Positions 12,290-24,399 of a DNA stretch of 64,000 bases are shown piece by piece. A program made the translations under genes and the position numbers. Each line of letters opens with the position of its first letter. The stretch's first letter is position 1. Source of the stretch: Corythucha ciliata (lineage: Eukaryota > Arthropoda > Insecta > Hemiptera > Tingidae); the NCBI GenBank assembly GCA_038030265.1, contig CM075939.1, forward strand, positions 54,913,253-54,977,252, written 5' to 3'. The notes under the pieces were generated by a model. The model made no database searches and was not told the DNA's origin. It saw only the letters and a program-made list of their open reading frames with translations.

Positions 12290-12790
12290 TGTATCAAAAA
12301 TATATAAAAGAGGAAAAAATAGATAAAAATCGCTAGAATTGAGGAAACTCCATAAAATCGCTAATCCACATGACTAAGAAGGGCAGTGCTAAAAAGGAGA
12401 AAACGGATCAATTTAAAAAAATTCCCTAATTTACAGCTAAGATTGAGGATTGCGGTGATTCGCGGCTAAAATTAAGAAATTAGCGGCGCGCCGATAAAAT
12501 TGGCCGCACACAAATTGAGAAAAAGCGCTGATTGTGAAGCTAAAATGGAGAAAAACGATAATTCACAAATTTTCTAATTCGGGGCTGAAATTCAATAAGA
12601 GCAGTGATTCGCGGGTGAAATTGATTTTTTTGCCGGGAATAATTCACGGCTAAAATTTAGAAATAATGCCCAGCTAAATTGAAAACCGCTAGCTCGGCGG
12701 ATCAATTGCAGAAAATCCGCTATTTCGTGGCTATAATTTAGCAAACGCGGTAACTCGCGGCTAAAATGAAGATAGCGCCAATCCACATGA
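12290..12790 (+). repeat. ~30-bp array (GCTAAAATTGAG family) in B1
   Basis: Degenerate units with GCTAAAATT and GAAAAACGCTAATTC parts, collinear with 41000-41560 in B2. Confidence 0.7.
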
Positions 12791-12939
12791 AGTCATGACA
12801 TAAGAACTGAAAAAAAAAAAAAAAAATCAAAAATTGAAGAAAGAAAAAAAAGTTTCCTCACAACCAGGGGACTCGAGCCTCCTCCTTTGGGGCAGTGGTG
12901 ACGGAAAGGGGGGCGTTTTCGCGTTTGATCAGTTTGACC

Positions 12940-14180
12940 ATTATTGAGTCTTAATAGACAGCTTTTTTGCTATTTTTAGGACACGTATCGTCAGTTCAGA
13001 CATTTTAAACGTGTGAAAATATCTCAGTTTAGCCGTTTTTGACGCACAAATGGTCGATTTTCAAAACATGAATAATCTGTTTAGGCTGGCCGTCCAGTGG
13101 ACGCGATTTCGCGCGAAGAGGCGAAGAGCGAAAAGGCGCGAATTCGCGCGAACAGTTCGCCTTGTTTCAAACACGTCGATTTACATGGGACCCCGTCCAC
13201 TGAAAGCGCCACTTTCGCGCGAACAAGGGCGAAGGCGAACAAACGAGTTTGATTTTGAACGCGGGAAGAGGCGAAATCGCGTCCACTGGAAGGCCAGCCA
13301 CTGTTCGCGCGAATTCGCGCCTTTTCGCTCTTCGCGCGAAATCGCGTCCACTGGACGGCCAGCCTTAGGGATTTTCAAAGCGCGAATCGTCAGTTTAACC
13401 CTTAATAGGCCACGTTATTAGAGTCAGTTTTAGCAATTTTTAGGGCGTGAATACGTCAAACTGCCAGTATATGGCAATTTCTAGGGCATGAATAGTCAGC
13501 GTGATATTTTCAAGCCGCGAATCGTCAGTTGAGCTACTTTTAGAAAGCGTAGAGCAGGTTTTGCCAATTGTATGGCTTGTATAGCCAGTTTGGCCAATTT
13601 TAGGGCGCATAGTCAATGAGTTTTTTTTTCATTTAAAAGCGCGAATACGACGTCATACCAAGGCGAGAATAGTCAGTTTGGCTATTTTTTGGCGAAATAC
13701 TGATCGATTTTACCATTCTTCAGGGCTGGAATAATAATTTATTTAAGCACGTTCAGGGTAAGAATGACGCCAGTTAAACATTTTTGGAGCTCGTAAAGTC
13801 AGTTTGGCCACCTTTAAAGCGGCGCATCCACCAGTTTGGCTGTTTTTAACGTGCTTAGTCTCATGATGGTTATAGTTTGACCATTATTGGCGCGCCAATG
13901 TTCAATTTTGCAGCCTTCAGGGCAGGAATAATCAGTTTAGGCATATTCAGGGCGTGAACCGTCAGTTTAGCCAATTTTTTGCACTTGGAGTCAGTTTGGC
14001 CATTTTTAGAGAGGTACCTAATTGCCAATTTTTAGGGTATAATTAGTCGCAGTTTAGCCGTTTTCAAAAGGCATAAATCGTCAGTTTTGCTATTTTGGGG
14101 CGCGATTATAGTCAGTTTAGTCGTTTTTATGGTGGGAATAGCTATTTCTAGGTAGTAATAAATCGCTGTTGAGTCATTTT
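12940..14180 (+). repeat. ~30-bp array (GTCAGTTTGGCC family) in B1
   Basis: Units approximate GTCAGTTTGGCCATTTTTAG plus GGCGCGAATC, 29-30 bp, divergent but recognisable throughout. The Harbinger MITE interrupts it at 13084. The matching array in B2 is split into four blocks by later insertions. Confidence 0.75.
13084..13364. mobile_element. Harbinger-like MITE in B1
   Basis: Perfect terminal inverted repeats beginning GGCTGGCCGTCCAGTGGACG, with further internal palindromy (TTCGCGCGAA). It is flanked by the 3-bp duplication TTA (13081-13083 and 13365-13367). B2 has the uninterrupted site near 41980, which fixes the boundaries. A TTA target with GG-starting termini is typical of PIF/Harbinger. 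The 281 bp encode nothing; the ORFs on both strands are shadows of the palindrome. Confidence 0.88.
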
Positions 14181-14259
14181 TAGTAGAGCGAAGGACACCA
14201 TTTCCCCAAGCCCCCCCCCCCTTGAGGAAATCATGGATCAGCCGTCTGCTCAAAGATAT

Positions 14260-14580
14260 ATCCCTTAATGTAGATAAAAAGCTCATTCGCTGCTCAACTC
14301 GAGAAAATACGTGGCTGAAGTGGACAAGACGCGATCATTCGCTGCTCAAACGGGGAAAAACGAACAAATCGCGGATCAATTTGAGAAAACCCGTTAATTC
14401 ACGGCTAAAATTGTGAAAAAGTGCTTATATCGCGGCAAAAATTGGGAAAACACCAATTCGTGGTTACTACACAGGCAAGTTTCGGGCTAAAACTCAGAAT
14501 TAAGAGAGAGTTAATCGGACTTACGAGCTTATCCGATGGAAAATAGAGAAAAATAGAGTTAATTCGCATTTTTCGCAAGA
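14260..14580 (+). repeat. Short GCTAAAATTGAG-type array at right end of B1
   Basis: About ten divergent units ending shortly before the B terminus; counterpart at 51360-51560 in B2. Confidence 0.6.
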
Positions 14581-14689
14581 GTGGATTTATGGTGTGTAAC
14601 CCCTCCCAAGACAAAAACCTAGATCCGCAACTGGATTGGGTTCTTTTGTTGAGTAAAAATATCTATACCAGCGCTATATGCATCGAGCT

Positions 14690-14829
14690 TTTTGGATCAC
14701 ACCGAGACCGAGACTAAGTCTCGAGAAAATGAGACTTAGTCTCGGTCTCGTCTCGGTCCGGAAAATGCAATCTCGATCTTGGTCTCGATTTCGAGACCGA
14801 GACTTTTTCTCGGTCTCGGTGCATCACTA
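14690..14829. repeat. GAGACCGAG-rich right subterminal block of E
   Basis: Mirror-image counterpart of the left block, again with several AGACCGAG / CTCGGTCT copies in both orientations, including a local palindrome around GAGACTTAGTCTC. Confidence 0.7.
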
Positions 14830-15492
14830 ATCACTGGCGAAAATATCAGATGCACCATTGCCTTTTTCCAGGCTTATAACAGAATCGCGTCAATTCACGG
14901 TCATCAGAGACTAAATTTGAACAGAAACGGCCACTATCTGTGAAAAAATAAATATAAAGTGATACTTTTGGAGCTAAACTTTAAATTTTAGACCTGAGAC
15001 GGTAAACAAAACTGGCATGCCCTCTCCCACCATAAGTCCGGATGACACAGCGGGCTAAACACGGTTTGAGATAATCAAAACACACGATATTGCGCGTCGA
15101 ACCTGCGAAAATGTGATTTTGGTGCGAAAAATCAGCAAAATCGGTTTCCAAATTAAGCCGACCCTCTAAATCGGATTGTCAGCAACAAACATCCGTGAAT
15201 TTTTTTTGTGAACCCGATAAGCAAAAATGTGTTGTTTTTTTTAGTGATAAAAATCCTCAAAATTGGTTTTATGGAGCGAAATAATGAAATTTGTGTTTAT
15301 GTTAGCCAGATCAGGGAAAATGTTGTTGGTTTTTTTGTATTGTTTTTTTTTTGTTTGCTAGAAATATCAATAAAAGTTATGTCTTAGTGGTCGAAAACAG
15401 AGATCAGCTGCCCCACGAAATCTGCGCTTTTGATTCTAGGGGAGGGCAACTGCCCACCCCTGCCCCCCGCTGGCTACGCCCATGATACGATA

Positions 15493-18400
15493 TCTGGCGG
15501 CGTTTCAGAGAAACATTGAGTCCGGTACTCCATGTGATTTGTTGTTGTCGTTTGACAACAAACTACAACAAAGGTTTTCTACAATAAGGAAGTTCATGTA
15601 TCAAAAATGTTGGTCAGTGATACTTTATTACTGTGAACTACAAGGCCTCGATATTGTACCTTTGGCATCACCGAATCAAGAAAACAAGGTTGTGCGTGTG
15701 CGCAGTACACCCGTGCAGAAATTTTCACTGTCGGCTATTTGTTGGTGCAAGAAAAACTCGAAAACACCGATTCAAAAACGTTTTCGACCATTTTTTTGCT
15801 GAACCCGTGCCGTTCTCTGAGCACTAAAACGAAACGGAGAGCTGGCGAGTACCAATAAAGAAATGACAAGGTGCCGTTGGGATGTCTCTCAAAGGTGAAT
15901 CCAGAGAAAACTGCTGTGTCTTCCCACCCGTCGTGACTGAGACACAACATTGTCATTTCATTGTTTCCCTAAAATTGAGGGTTCAACGGTGTCAGTTGTC
16001 AATTAGCCCATTGTTGGGATAAAGTTGACTGCTGGAAGGCTTGGGATCTTGCTTGACGTTTGAGTATATATGTTATCAGAAACCAAGTTCGTCCGTTCTC
16101 GCCACTCTAGGCCAACTGACTACTTTTTTCTTGGTATGCTACGGACGTTGACCACGAAAAAACACTTTAAAAAAACACAAAACTTATTATCATTTAACAT
16201 ATGTGGGGAATACCGGTTTCATAATCACACGACACTAACGCCGCTAGTGATAGCTACAATCGCCAATATTAGGCTACAAAATTCATTATTCGTCACGTCG
16301 TTAGAATTTGTGTGTTCATATTGTTTTGTGTGTTATTATTGCATCAATCGTTGACATGGGATGAATATTGAGAGCTCTTTCCAGCAAATTTTAGAACTTT
16401 GGCGTTTTTATGAGAACAGAACTTCAGGACAGGTCAGGGCAAATTAATTAATTTTGACGGGTGAGTTTTAATGATTAATCACTCGTGTCGGAATTGTTTC
16501 ATGTGAAAGGCATATTGTAAGCGAACGACGGGAACTTTGGAAGTATCGTGGGGTCCTCCACACATTTTTACTTCAGGATGGCTGCCTGTACGAGCTTGCC
16601 AAGTGGGCGACTGTCGAAGGAACAAGAATTGAAAACAATTTTTTTCGTTTTTAATTGTTTTTCTCGCCCTAATATGACGATTATAGAGGTGGAAACAGAC
16701 GATTTTTTTTTGTTTTCGCTGGTTTCAACAGGTATTTTTTTCAAAATTCGTGAATTCCACTTTATTACGACTAGAGAAAATATCGTGGGGCGAGGAGCTG
16801 ATGAATTAATAACATCAGAACGCTAATAGAAGTGGTGGGGGGGGGGAGCGGAGTTGGACGGTGGTGGAATAACGTGTGCCGTTCTTTTTACGACCTCGGA
16901 CTCCAATTTATTTAATGCATCCAAGGCGGCCCGGTATGATGAAAATTAAAAAGAACGTTGCGCGGTGGGCTAGCGTAGGTGATAAATGAATGTGTAAGGT
17001 CGAACGCTGTGAGTTTACATTTCTGGTGGTGATTAGTGGGAGGGAGGCGATCTGCAAACAACTTTTACGTCATTTCACCTTATAATAAATTTCAATTCAT
17101 AAAGAAATGAAAACACTAATTTTTTGAAGGTTTTTCGAAGTAACAAAATTTATTTTTCAACAAATAATCCAATACCAATTGAAAAGGACTGTTCCCCCCA
17201 CGTTCCCTATTACCCTGCTCCAAACGATGACACAACGTTGATTAGTTCACAGAAAAACCCGGGGAAACTTAGCACTGGTTTTAAATGAACTGAAATAAAA
17301 ATAATAGAGACAAAAATGTAGGAGGAAATCTCGTGCGCATCAAGTTCTACAGCGGCATTGAAATGTATAACAATTAACCGGCCCGCTCTCCTGGACAAGG
17401 TCGGTGGATTTTTATCAACAAGAGTACAACTTTTGAAACGTTAAAACATCCCTTTTTGTTTTACTGTGGATAATGAAGCGAAAACTAGGCACCACGCGAG
17501 AGACTCACGATATATCCGTTTAACTAAAGAGACACGTGAAAGTCACGAGGTGGCCCCATCAACATCGCGAGTTCTCGCCAGCTGAGGGACGCGTCCCATC
17601 AACTCCTCTAACGTTATATTCGCCTAATCTCGCGGAAAAAGTGGCGCTAGCCGAGACACTACGAGGGTACTGAACCAGATAGGCCAATAAAAAAATTAAT
17701 AAATAAATAAAACGAAACAGTTAATCTGATACTCACTCTGAACATTCCGCTGTGTGCAAATATTCGTTTAAAATTAACAATTTTTCACTTTCCGCGAACG
17801 AAAAAAACCCGATAAATCGAACCAAAAAAAAAAATCTAGAACTGTCCCGATTGAAATCCGGAAAAACCACACGGAATTCACAAAATGAACGAACGTAATA
17901 AGAGCTCTTTGAACAGCGTTCGGAAGCGTTTAACGTTTTATCTGAAACTAGAATGACATCAACCTCAGCCCATGTTGTTAAATTACTTTGAATGGTACCA
18001 GTAGTGTGGGGAGGGGGGAATAGAAACTCCACAATCTCCCTGCAGGAACGATGGACAGGGGCAGGTGGGAGGAAAAGTTTGAAGAGGGGGAATAATCCCA
18101 CTCAGTGTACTACATGACGGGGGGGAGGGGGGAGGACGCCTGTAAAGTCCTCGAACCGGTGAGATCTCTTTTTGGTTGACATTCTTTGCAAACACATAAA
18201 TTTTCAAAAAACGTTGTTTTAACAAGGAAAACTAGAAGATTTTTGTTCATATCTCAAACATTGTTCTTTTCTGGATATCCTTCGGATGTTTTCTTTTGAG
18301 ACAAGAGCGAGGGAGCTAAGGTTCTGCGTATTGAGAAAGGTCAAATTGCTAGAGAAAGTTTGTCGCGAAACAGGTGGTGGAGGGGTGGAGGAAACGGAAA

Positions 18401-19389
18401 ACTTGATAAAATGTCAACAAAATTTATTGTAGAAAAACAACAACAACAAAAAACAGTACTCATAAAACAAGTGATCAGGAAACCTGTCAAAATTGGATTC
18501 AATGAACAGTCTGATGTTGTTCCGTCAACAATGTTTCAAGGGCGGCCACACTTTACTTGTTGTATAGCACTCGTTATTTTTACTGTGTTTCGAGGTTCTG
18601 AAACGGCTAATACTATTTCTCTCTCTTCAAACTGTCAATTAAGTCAAATTTATTATTCACGTCAGGAATCTCCTGAGAAACTAGTGAATTGGCAACCTCA
18701 GCTTCTCTGAATTAACAGTAGACAAACAAAATGACTATTTTAAAAACGTTATTACTTATTAGTAATTGAGGTCACTCTTGCGGCTCCCTTTCACAAGGCT
18801 CCTGCCCTTTATTGCTTAAGTTTTTTTTAATGAAAGGAAAACCCGCTTGGAAGGAGAGGCAATAATGATTTTCCGTAAAGAACACTTTGAATCTTTAAAA
18901 AAAAAAAGAGGAAAAAAACTTGGCATTCTAGTCAAGGGCTTGTGCAGGATTTTCACTGAATGGTGATGGCATGAGTGGGGGCTATCCTAACGGAGGTTGT
19001 CGCTGTTCTTAACCTTCCGCCACACGCGCCTCTTAATGAAACAAGAACACCCGCGCGAGTATTTTTTTTACTCCCTCGCTTTTTTTTTGTGTTTTTTACG
19101 GTTGTTATTTGGGTTTTAGCATTGGAATGTTGGAATAAGACATTGAATACTAACACAAGTAATTTATCATTCTTATTAAATTGTTGTATAAATATGTGTA
19201 TGCATAATGTTACCGGCAAAGTGGGAAATATGCATTGTCGGAAATGCCTAGACAATGTTCACAATGCCTGAGCCTGTTAGGCGATGTGGGAAATGTGTTC
19301 ATAATTTCTCACATTGCCTGTTTGTTTACAGGCATCGTGGGTAATGCCTATAACAATATAATCAGGCAAAGAGGGAAATTTAATTATGT
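15493..19389. other. 3.9 kb without recognisable gene or element
   Basis: Less repetitive than its surroundings. Several ORFs of 60-120 codons occur on both strands but none shows a family motif, a consistent codon pattern or signals of splicing that I can defend. A CAACAACAACAA run lies near 18428-18441. Between 19200 and 19380 several GTGGGAAAT / AATGCCT motifs recur irregularly. Confidence 0.45.
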
Positions 19390-20647
19390 GGTGCCCCTGC
19401 CCAGGTTGCCCGAGTAGTGAAGGTGCCCCTAATCGGGCATTGCCCGTCCCAGTCCACTGCGCTCCAGCCAGAGAGCCGAGCGCCTCTCACGAGGGGTTGC
19501 CCGCAGTAGTCTGTTCTCTCGGCTGCTCTTTGCTGCGCTTTCGTGGCTGCTGCAGAGGAAGTGTTTTGAGGGAGTGGCGTACGTGTACGACCTTGCTGTC
19601 GTTGTCACGGCGCGCTCCTGGGAGGAGGAGGCGAGTCGAGAGATCGATCGGCTGTTTATGGGTTGTAGACGGGTGGTGCGGGGTGGTCAGACTGGCTCTC
19701 GCAGTGCCGAAGACCACCCGATTGGTCCTGATGGGGGTCGGCTCTCTCGGGGCAGTCTCGGGGGGTGGTTTGCTACTAGGGGGCCCGCCTCGTGGGTGAG
19801 CGGCAGGGCTGCTCCCTTGGGGGTTGAGATCAACCGGGGGAGAATAGCGACCCCACAGCTTGAAGTAGTTGCTGGGAAGGTAGATAGGACTAGGGCGGGA
19901 AACGTCTGGGGTGCGAACTACCGCTGTCGGGCGCGTTACTTCAGGGCGGTATTTACACCCACCCTGCTGTACGGCTCGGCGTGGTGGTGGTAGCAACCAA
20001 CGAGGGCCCAGAGGGCGAAAGTCCTCAGCTTGCAGCGGCAGGCGCTGGTGTGGGTAGCCATGGCGTTCCGGACGGTTAGCTCCGACGCGCTCCAGGTGCT
20101 GGCGGGGACACCTCCTGCTCGATGCCTGGGTTCATTGGCGACGCCTCACCCAGGGAAACTTGGGTTTGGTACGGTGCCGTAAAGACTGGGTAGAGCGCAT
20201 CGGTCTTGAGGCCGATGAGTGAAGGCCCGCTTGGGGCACCCACCTTCTCGATGACCCCCTAGTCGTCGAGGGGTCGCAGGCGCGTTGGGCTAGAAGTCCA
20301 ACGGGTAGGCGTTTGTTCGGGTTCGTGCCCGCGATGTTCGGACGAGACTGGCTCTTTCAACGCCAAGTTGTGGTTCTACTGGCGGCGGGACTCTCCAACA
20401 TGACCTTGTGGCGTCGAGGAGGAGGCCGCCGACCATGTGCTTCGTCGCTGCAGCCTCCACGGGGGTCTGCGGCGAGCGGTATGGGGTAGGAATGGCCCGC
20501 CGGATGACTCGGCTCTCGTCAGAGACCTGCGGGCGTACGGCCGACACCTGGTCTTCTCGCGCTCCTGGCTGGAGCGCAGTGTACTGGGACGGGCAATGCC
20601 CGAGTAGGGGGCATCTTCACTACTCGGGCAATCTGGGCAGGGGCACC
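19390..20647. repeat. LINE 3' end flanked by ~87-bp inverted repeats
   Basis: Positions 19390-19476 and 20560-20647 are reverse complements (outer end GGTGCCCCTGCCCAG), about 90% matching. The right arm coincides with the last codons and 3' untranslated part of the R1-like LINE remnant inside. The structure can therefore be either a TIR element that captured a LINE, or a short minus-strand LINE 3' end lying head to head with a longer plus-strand copy. No TSD is visible. Confidence 0.7.
19690..20608 (+). pseudogene. R1/Jockey-type LINE reverse transcriptase C-terminus and zinc finger
   Basis: Frame 2 up to 19993 ends with the RT thumb-like stretch LGVEINRG ... RAVFTPTLLYGSAWW. It continues after a stop with a segment resembling QRQALVWVAMAFRTVSSDAL, a recognisable feature of R1 and related LINE polymerases. 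Further on, in another frame, a CX2-type knuckle CGVEEEAADHVLRRC is followed by a terminal helix and a stop near 20608. At least one stop and two frame changes break it. The catalytic YADD region is missing, so this is a 5'-truncated remnant. High GC content contrasts with its surroundings. Confidence 0.75.
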
Positions 20648-21010
20648 TTCCCTGCCCGGTTTCGGTCGATTGTGCAAGCCAGTATCCTCAACTCTGAAAG
20701 ACCCACCTCCACGTGGTGCCTCTCGGGCGCAACCTGCTGGTCGAGCTAAGTGATGGGAACGACTCTGCTGGGGAGTTCGAGTCAAAGATGGGGTCCAGGC
20801 CAGGTAAGGGCCGGCAACGGCCTAGGTGCTGGCCACATCTTAAGGAGATCTGCAGCAGAATTAAAAAGGAGTGTTGGAATTGTCTATAGAGATTTACAGA
20901 TTCCAAGGCGTACAGAGAACTAATGCACAGCCGATAGTAGAAGTAACTCAATGAAAATATGAGACTAGCTTTTTATTTAGTTTTTTAAATTATTCAACTT
21001 CGACTCCGAA
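20648..21010. other. No recognisable feature
   Basis: GC-rich to about 20830, then AT-rich. Nothing supported. Confidence 0.4.
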
Positions 21011-22330
21011 GTTTGAAGTTATTGCCTACAAATGCCACGGATTGGTGTATTTTTCATTACAGCCAAAAGTTGTATTTTATGTCATTGTTTTAGCCGTCAA
21101 TTACAGCTTCTTCCACACTTTACCCACGAATTTAGTGATTTTTAAAAATTTTAGCCGTGAATTACCGCCTTCCCTTGATTTTAGCGGCTAAGCGCGGATG
21201 GTGGAGATTTTTTTCAATCTTTGCCATGAATTGGAGTTTTCCTTTAATTCTTGCCGCAAATTAGCGATTTTTTACCTTTTCAGAGGAGAATTAGCACTTT
21301 TTCTCAGCAGAAAATTAGCAATTTTCTTAATCTCAGGCAGGTGCGCTAATTGGAGATTTATTTCTACACTGACCGAAAATTAGCCGTGCATGAACTTTTT
21401 TTTTTAGTTTTTCTTTTTTATTTACTTTTAGCTGCGCATTAGCGCTTTTTCTCAGTTTTCAGGCTTTCAGAAGCCACGGACTTGTGTTTCCTAAATTTTA
21501 TCTGCGAATCAGCGTTTTCCATGAATTAGTGATTTTGCTTAATTTTAGCCGAGAGTTAATTAACGTTAATTTTCAGTTGTGAGTCCGCGAATTAGGATTG
21601 TCCCAACTTTAGCCGCTATTTAGCACATTTTGTCAATTTCATTAGCGAGTAAGCGGTTTTTCTCAATTTCGACGTTTTAATTCGCGATGTGCCCAATTTT
21701 AGTAGCTAATTAGCAATTCTTCTAAATTTCAGTCGTGAATTTGCGTTTTTCGCAAATTTAACTGTGAAATTTAACTGCTTCTGTCTTTTAGATCCGCGAG
21801 TGGGCGATTTTTTGAAATTTCAGTGGTGGATCTGCCACTTTCCTCAATTTTAACACCAAATTAGCGTTTATTCTTGCCTTTTCTTCTTTTCCCCCTGTTT
21901 GCGCTTGCAAAAAATCAAAAACCGGAGCACGGGTCAATTTTACCAACGAACGGCAAATTGGCGCTTTTTTTTTTTTCATTTTAGACACGATGTGGCGAAT
22001 CAACGATCTTTTTTTCAATTTTGGTCGGGAGGTTTCATCGAGATACCGCAAATGAACTCTTTTTCAGCCACAAATATTAGCGGCTTTTCCCAACTTTGTG
22101 CTGCGTACTTGCCTCAAGAACAGCATATATATTAGGGCGCGTTTCTTATCATTATCCGCTTAAGGACCTAACAAAACTGGGGATCAGCGTATTTTCTCTA
22201 TTTTAGCCGCAAATTTACCACCCCCAGAAGGCGCGAAACCACTGAATTTGAGCCTTTAACGCCTTCAGATAGCGCTTTTGTGGGCTGAATCGAATATTCA
22301 GCTATACAATATTTGCTGAACACCTGTTTC
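21010..22330 (-). repeat. ~30-bp array (GCTAAAATTGAG family) with family-F tail
   Basis: Minus-oriented degenerate units through 22110. Then comes the family-F tail: AAGGACCTAACAAAACTGGG at about 22161, and the AATATTCAGC ... TTTGCTGA block near 22290-22318. It is a third, shorter F copy whose outer end is missing. Confidence 0.6.
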
Positions 22331-23055
22331 ATTCCGACCTGCGGGTTGGATGGACTGTATATCGTCGAAAGTAGCCATCTACCACCAACCAGCACCAGCC
22401 ACCTCATACCAAAATTCATTTTTCACGTACCTCCATCCATGAACATAGAACCCATAAATCCTCATCCCTCTGGTCTGCCCTACTCGCCACTACCTCGGAA
22501 CGCTACCGATTCACGGATAAAAGCGAGAAAAAACGCTAAATGACGTCTAAAACCAAGAAAAATACTTAGCTCTCCGCAGCAAAAGTTGCCTCAAACGCGC
22601 ATACGCGCTTAGGTAGTCTAATTCATTCATTATTTTTTGGCAGAGACTCCTCTTTTTTTTTAGTAAAACTGAAATATCTCTCCTTTCAGCTGTTATTATG
22701 GTAATTTTGACGATAAATCCTGAAAGAGGACACTTTTTTTCATTGTGGAACGGTCGCATCCAACGGCACAAATCATCGTAAGCCTTCTCAACGGAGGTTT
22801 AAAGTGGCGTTAAATAGCGTTCTTTATATTTTCGCTAAACTATCCATCGAAAATTTGGCAGAATAAGTTCATAACGGAAGGCGCCCATTTTTGCTAAACG
22901 TTCTTCAGATGGATGCGTTTAGAATCCCTCCTACTACTTTTTTTTTAATAGGCATCCCGGATTTCGATGAAATCGTTTTGACATTGAAAAAGTTAGGCAC
23001 GCCTGTTCAATTTTGCATCTCGTTGTTCACGCGGCTTCCGCTATACGATACGCAT
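22331..23055. other. No recognisable feature
   Basis: AT-rich non-coding sequence. Confidence 0.35.
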
Positions 23056-23149
23056 TGGCGGATTTAAGGGGGGCTATAGGGACTTAGCCCCCCCCAGTTG
23101 GACGTATTAGCCCCCCCCCCCAAGATGTTTATTCTCAAGCCCCTTTCCA

Positions 23150-24350
23150 CAAACTGTCAAATTGACAGTTTTTAACTCCGAAAATGACAGTGTCTATAGG
23201 GCGACAATTGATAGTTTCTAGTACTAGTAGTAGTAGGATATTCGTTATGTTGGAGGAAATTGAGATTCCAAGTCAAAAATGTCCGTTCCTGAGGCAAAAT
23301 TGACAGTATTGTAAGTCGAAATTGACAGTTTGAAATACGACAATCACAGTTTTGAATGTTGAAATTGACAGTATCTAGGGTGAAATTGACAGTTTATATG
23401 ATGAAATTAGGAGTTTTAGGACGACGTTGATAGTTTTGACAACGAAATTTACAATTTCCTGGACAAAATAGACAGTTTCAGAAAGGAATTGACTGTTTCT
23501 CGAACAAATGCAAGTTGATAGTTTCCAGGACGAAATTGAAAGTTTTGAATGATTCTTGAACGAAATTGACAGTTTGTAGGACGATCTTGGCAGTTTTAGG
23601 ACGACACTGATAGGTTTGGCGACGAAAGCGACTGTTTTGGGGACGATATTGACTGTTTAAAAGTCGAAATTGTTAGATTTGAACATTTACTTGATAGTTT
23701 TTAGGGCGAAATTGACAGTTTTGAACAACGAAATTGATAGTTTCTAGTACTCGACTGTTTTCGGTGAAGGGACCTAGAAATCTTCAGTTTCCGGAATCCC
23801 TTGACACAGTTTCTAGGAAGACATTGGCAGATTCGAGGATGAAATTGACAGTTTTAGAATGATATCGGTACAGTTTTGACGACGAAATTGGCAGTTTTGA
23901 ATGACGAAATTGACCTTCATAGGACAAAATTGACCATGTTAGATCGATACTGATAGTTTAAACTAGAAATGTACAGTCTCCAGGACGAAATTGACACTTT
24001 TTGAGACAACATTAACAGTTATTTATGACAAAATAGACAGTTTCTCGGGTGAAATTGACAGTTCCCTGGCCGAAATTGACAGTTTACGGGACGGAATCGT
24101 TTTGAGAGTTTAACTGTTTCAGGTGAAGGGGTCCAAAAACCCCATGTTGTGAGCCCGAATGGTCCGCTACTGAATCTCGAAATCAAGTTTTGTGATCTTC
24201 TGTTATGCAGGAGAAAATTGACAGATTCCAAGTCAAGACTGTCAGTTTCTGGGGTGAAATTGGGAGTTTTTCAAAGAAGAAATTATCAGTTTTAAAGACA
24301 AAATTGACAGCTCGACCGAAACTGACAGTTGCCGAGGGAGGACTTAAGAA
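23150..24350 (+). repeat. Degenerate ~21-bp array, GACGAAATTGACAG family
   Basis: Units approximate GACGAAATTGACAGTTTTG, spaced about 20-23 bp, shorter than every other array in the window and close to two helical turns. Some fifty divergent units are visible. No protein is supported. Confidence 0.75.
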
Positions 24351-24399
24351 AATCCATATGGTCGTCTGAAACCAGAATTCACGTCAGTGACTGAGTTTG

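Larger units (their letters stand above)
12027..14633. mobile_element. Element B, copy 1: hAT-like transposon inserted in E
   Basis: Termini CAGTGGCGGATTTG and CTAGATCCGCAACTG are imperfect inverted repeats. An exact 8-bp TSD GATTGGGT flanks it (12019-12026 and 14634-14641). The 2.6-kb body is collinear with B2 at 40761-51607 once B2's insertions are removed. It contains a plus-oriented GCTAAAATTGAG array, a GTCAGTTTGGCC array, then a short third array. No transposase. C tracts lie inside both ends (about 12064-12073 and 14210-14221). Confidence 0.9.
11201..14829. mobile_element. Element E: hAT-like transposon inserted in A1
   Basis: Inverted termini TAGTGATGCAC(C)GAGACCGAG at both ends, flanked by exact 8-bp TSD ATCACTGG at 11193-11200 and 14830-14837. 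Element A copy 2 lacks E and shows the related single site ATTCACCGG at about 58334, which confirms the boundaries. E has no transposase ORF. Its own sequence consists of GAGACCGAG-rich subterminal blocks at both ends and about 700 bp of C/G-tract-rich filler at 11340-12026. The rest is element B1. Confidence 0.9.
10083..15484. mobile_element. Element A, copy 1: non-autonomous 8-bp-TSD (hAT-like) transposon hosting a nest
   Basis: Termini CAGAGGCGTAGCCAG and CTGGCTACGCCCATG are inverted repeats, extended by matching GGGGTGGGCAG / CTGCCCACCCC blocks. The insertion is flanked by an exact 8-bp duplication, ATACGATA at 10075-10082 and 15485-15492. Eight-bp TSD with CA-starting termini suggests hAT, though P elements also make 8-bp TSDs. 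There is no transposase; the body is a ~30-bp repeat array plus a right-hand 650-bp segment (14838-15484) shared with copy 2 at 57124-59035. Of 5.4 kb, 3.6 kb is element E inserted at 11201. A G tract lies just inside the left end. Confidence 0.9.

Noticed and set aside
19487..19996. 169-codon minus-strand ORF
   Set aside because: It lies antisense to the clearly recognisable R1-like LINE reverse transcriptase; high GC explains the long open frame.
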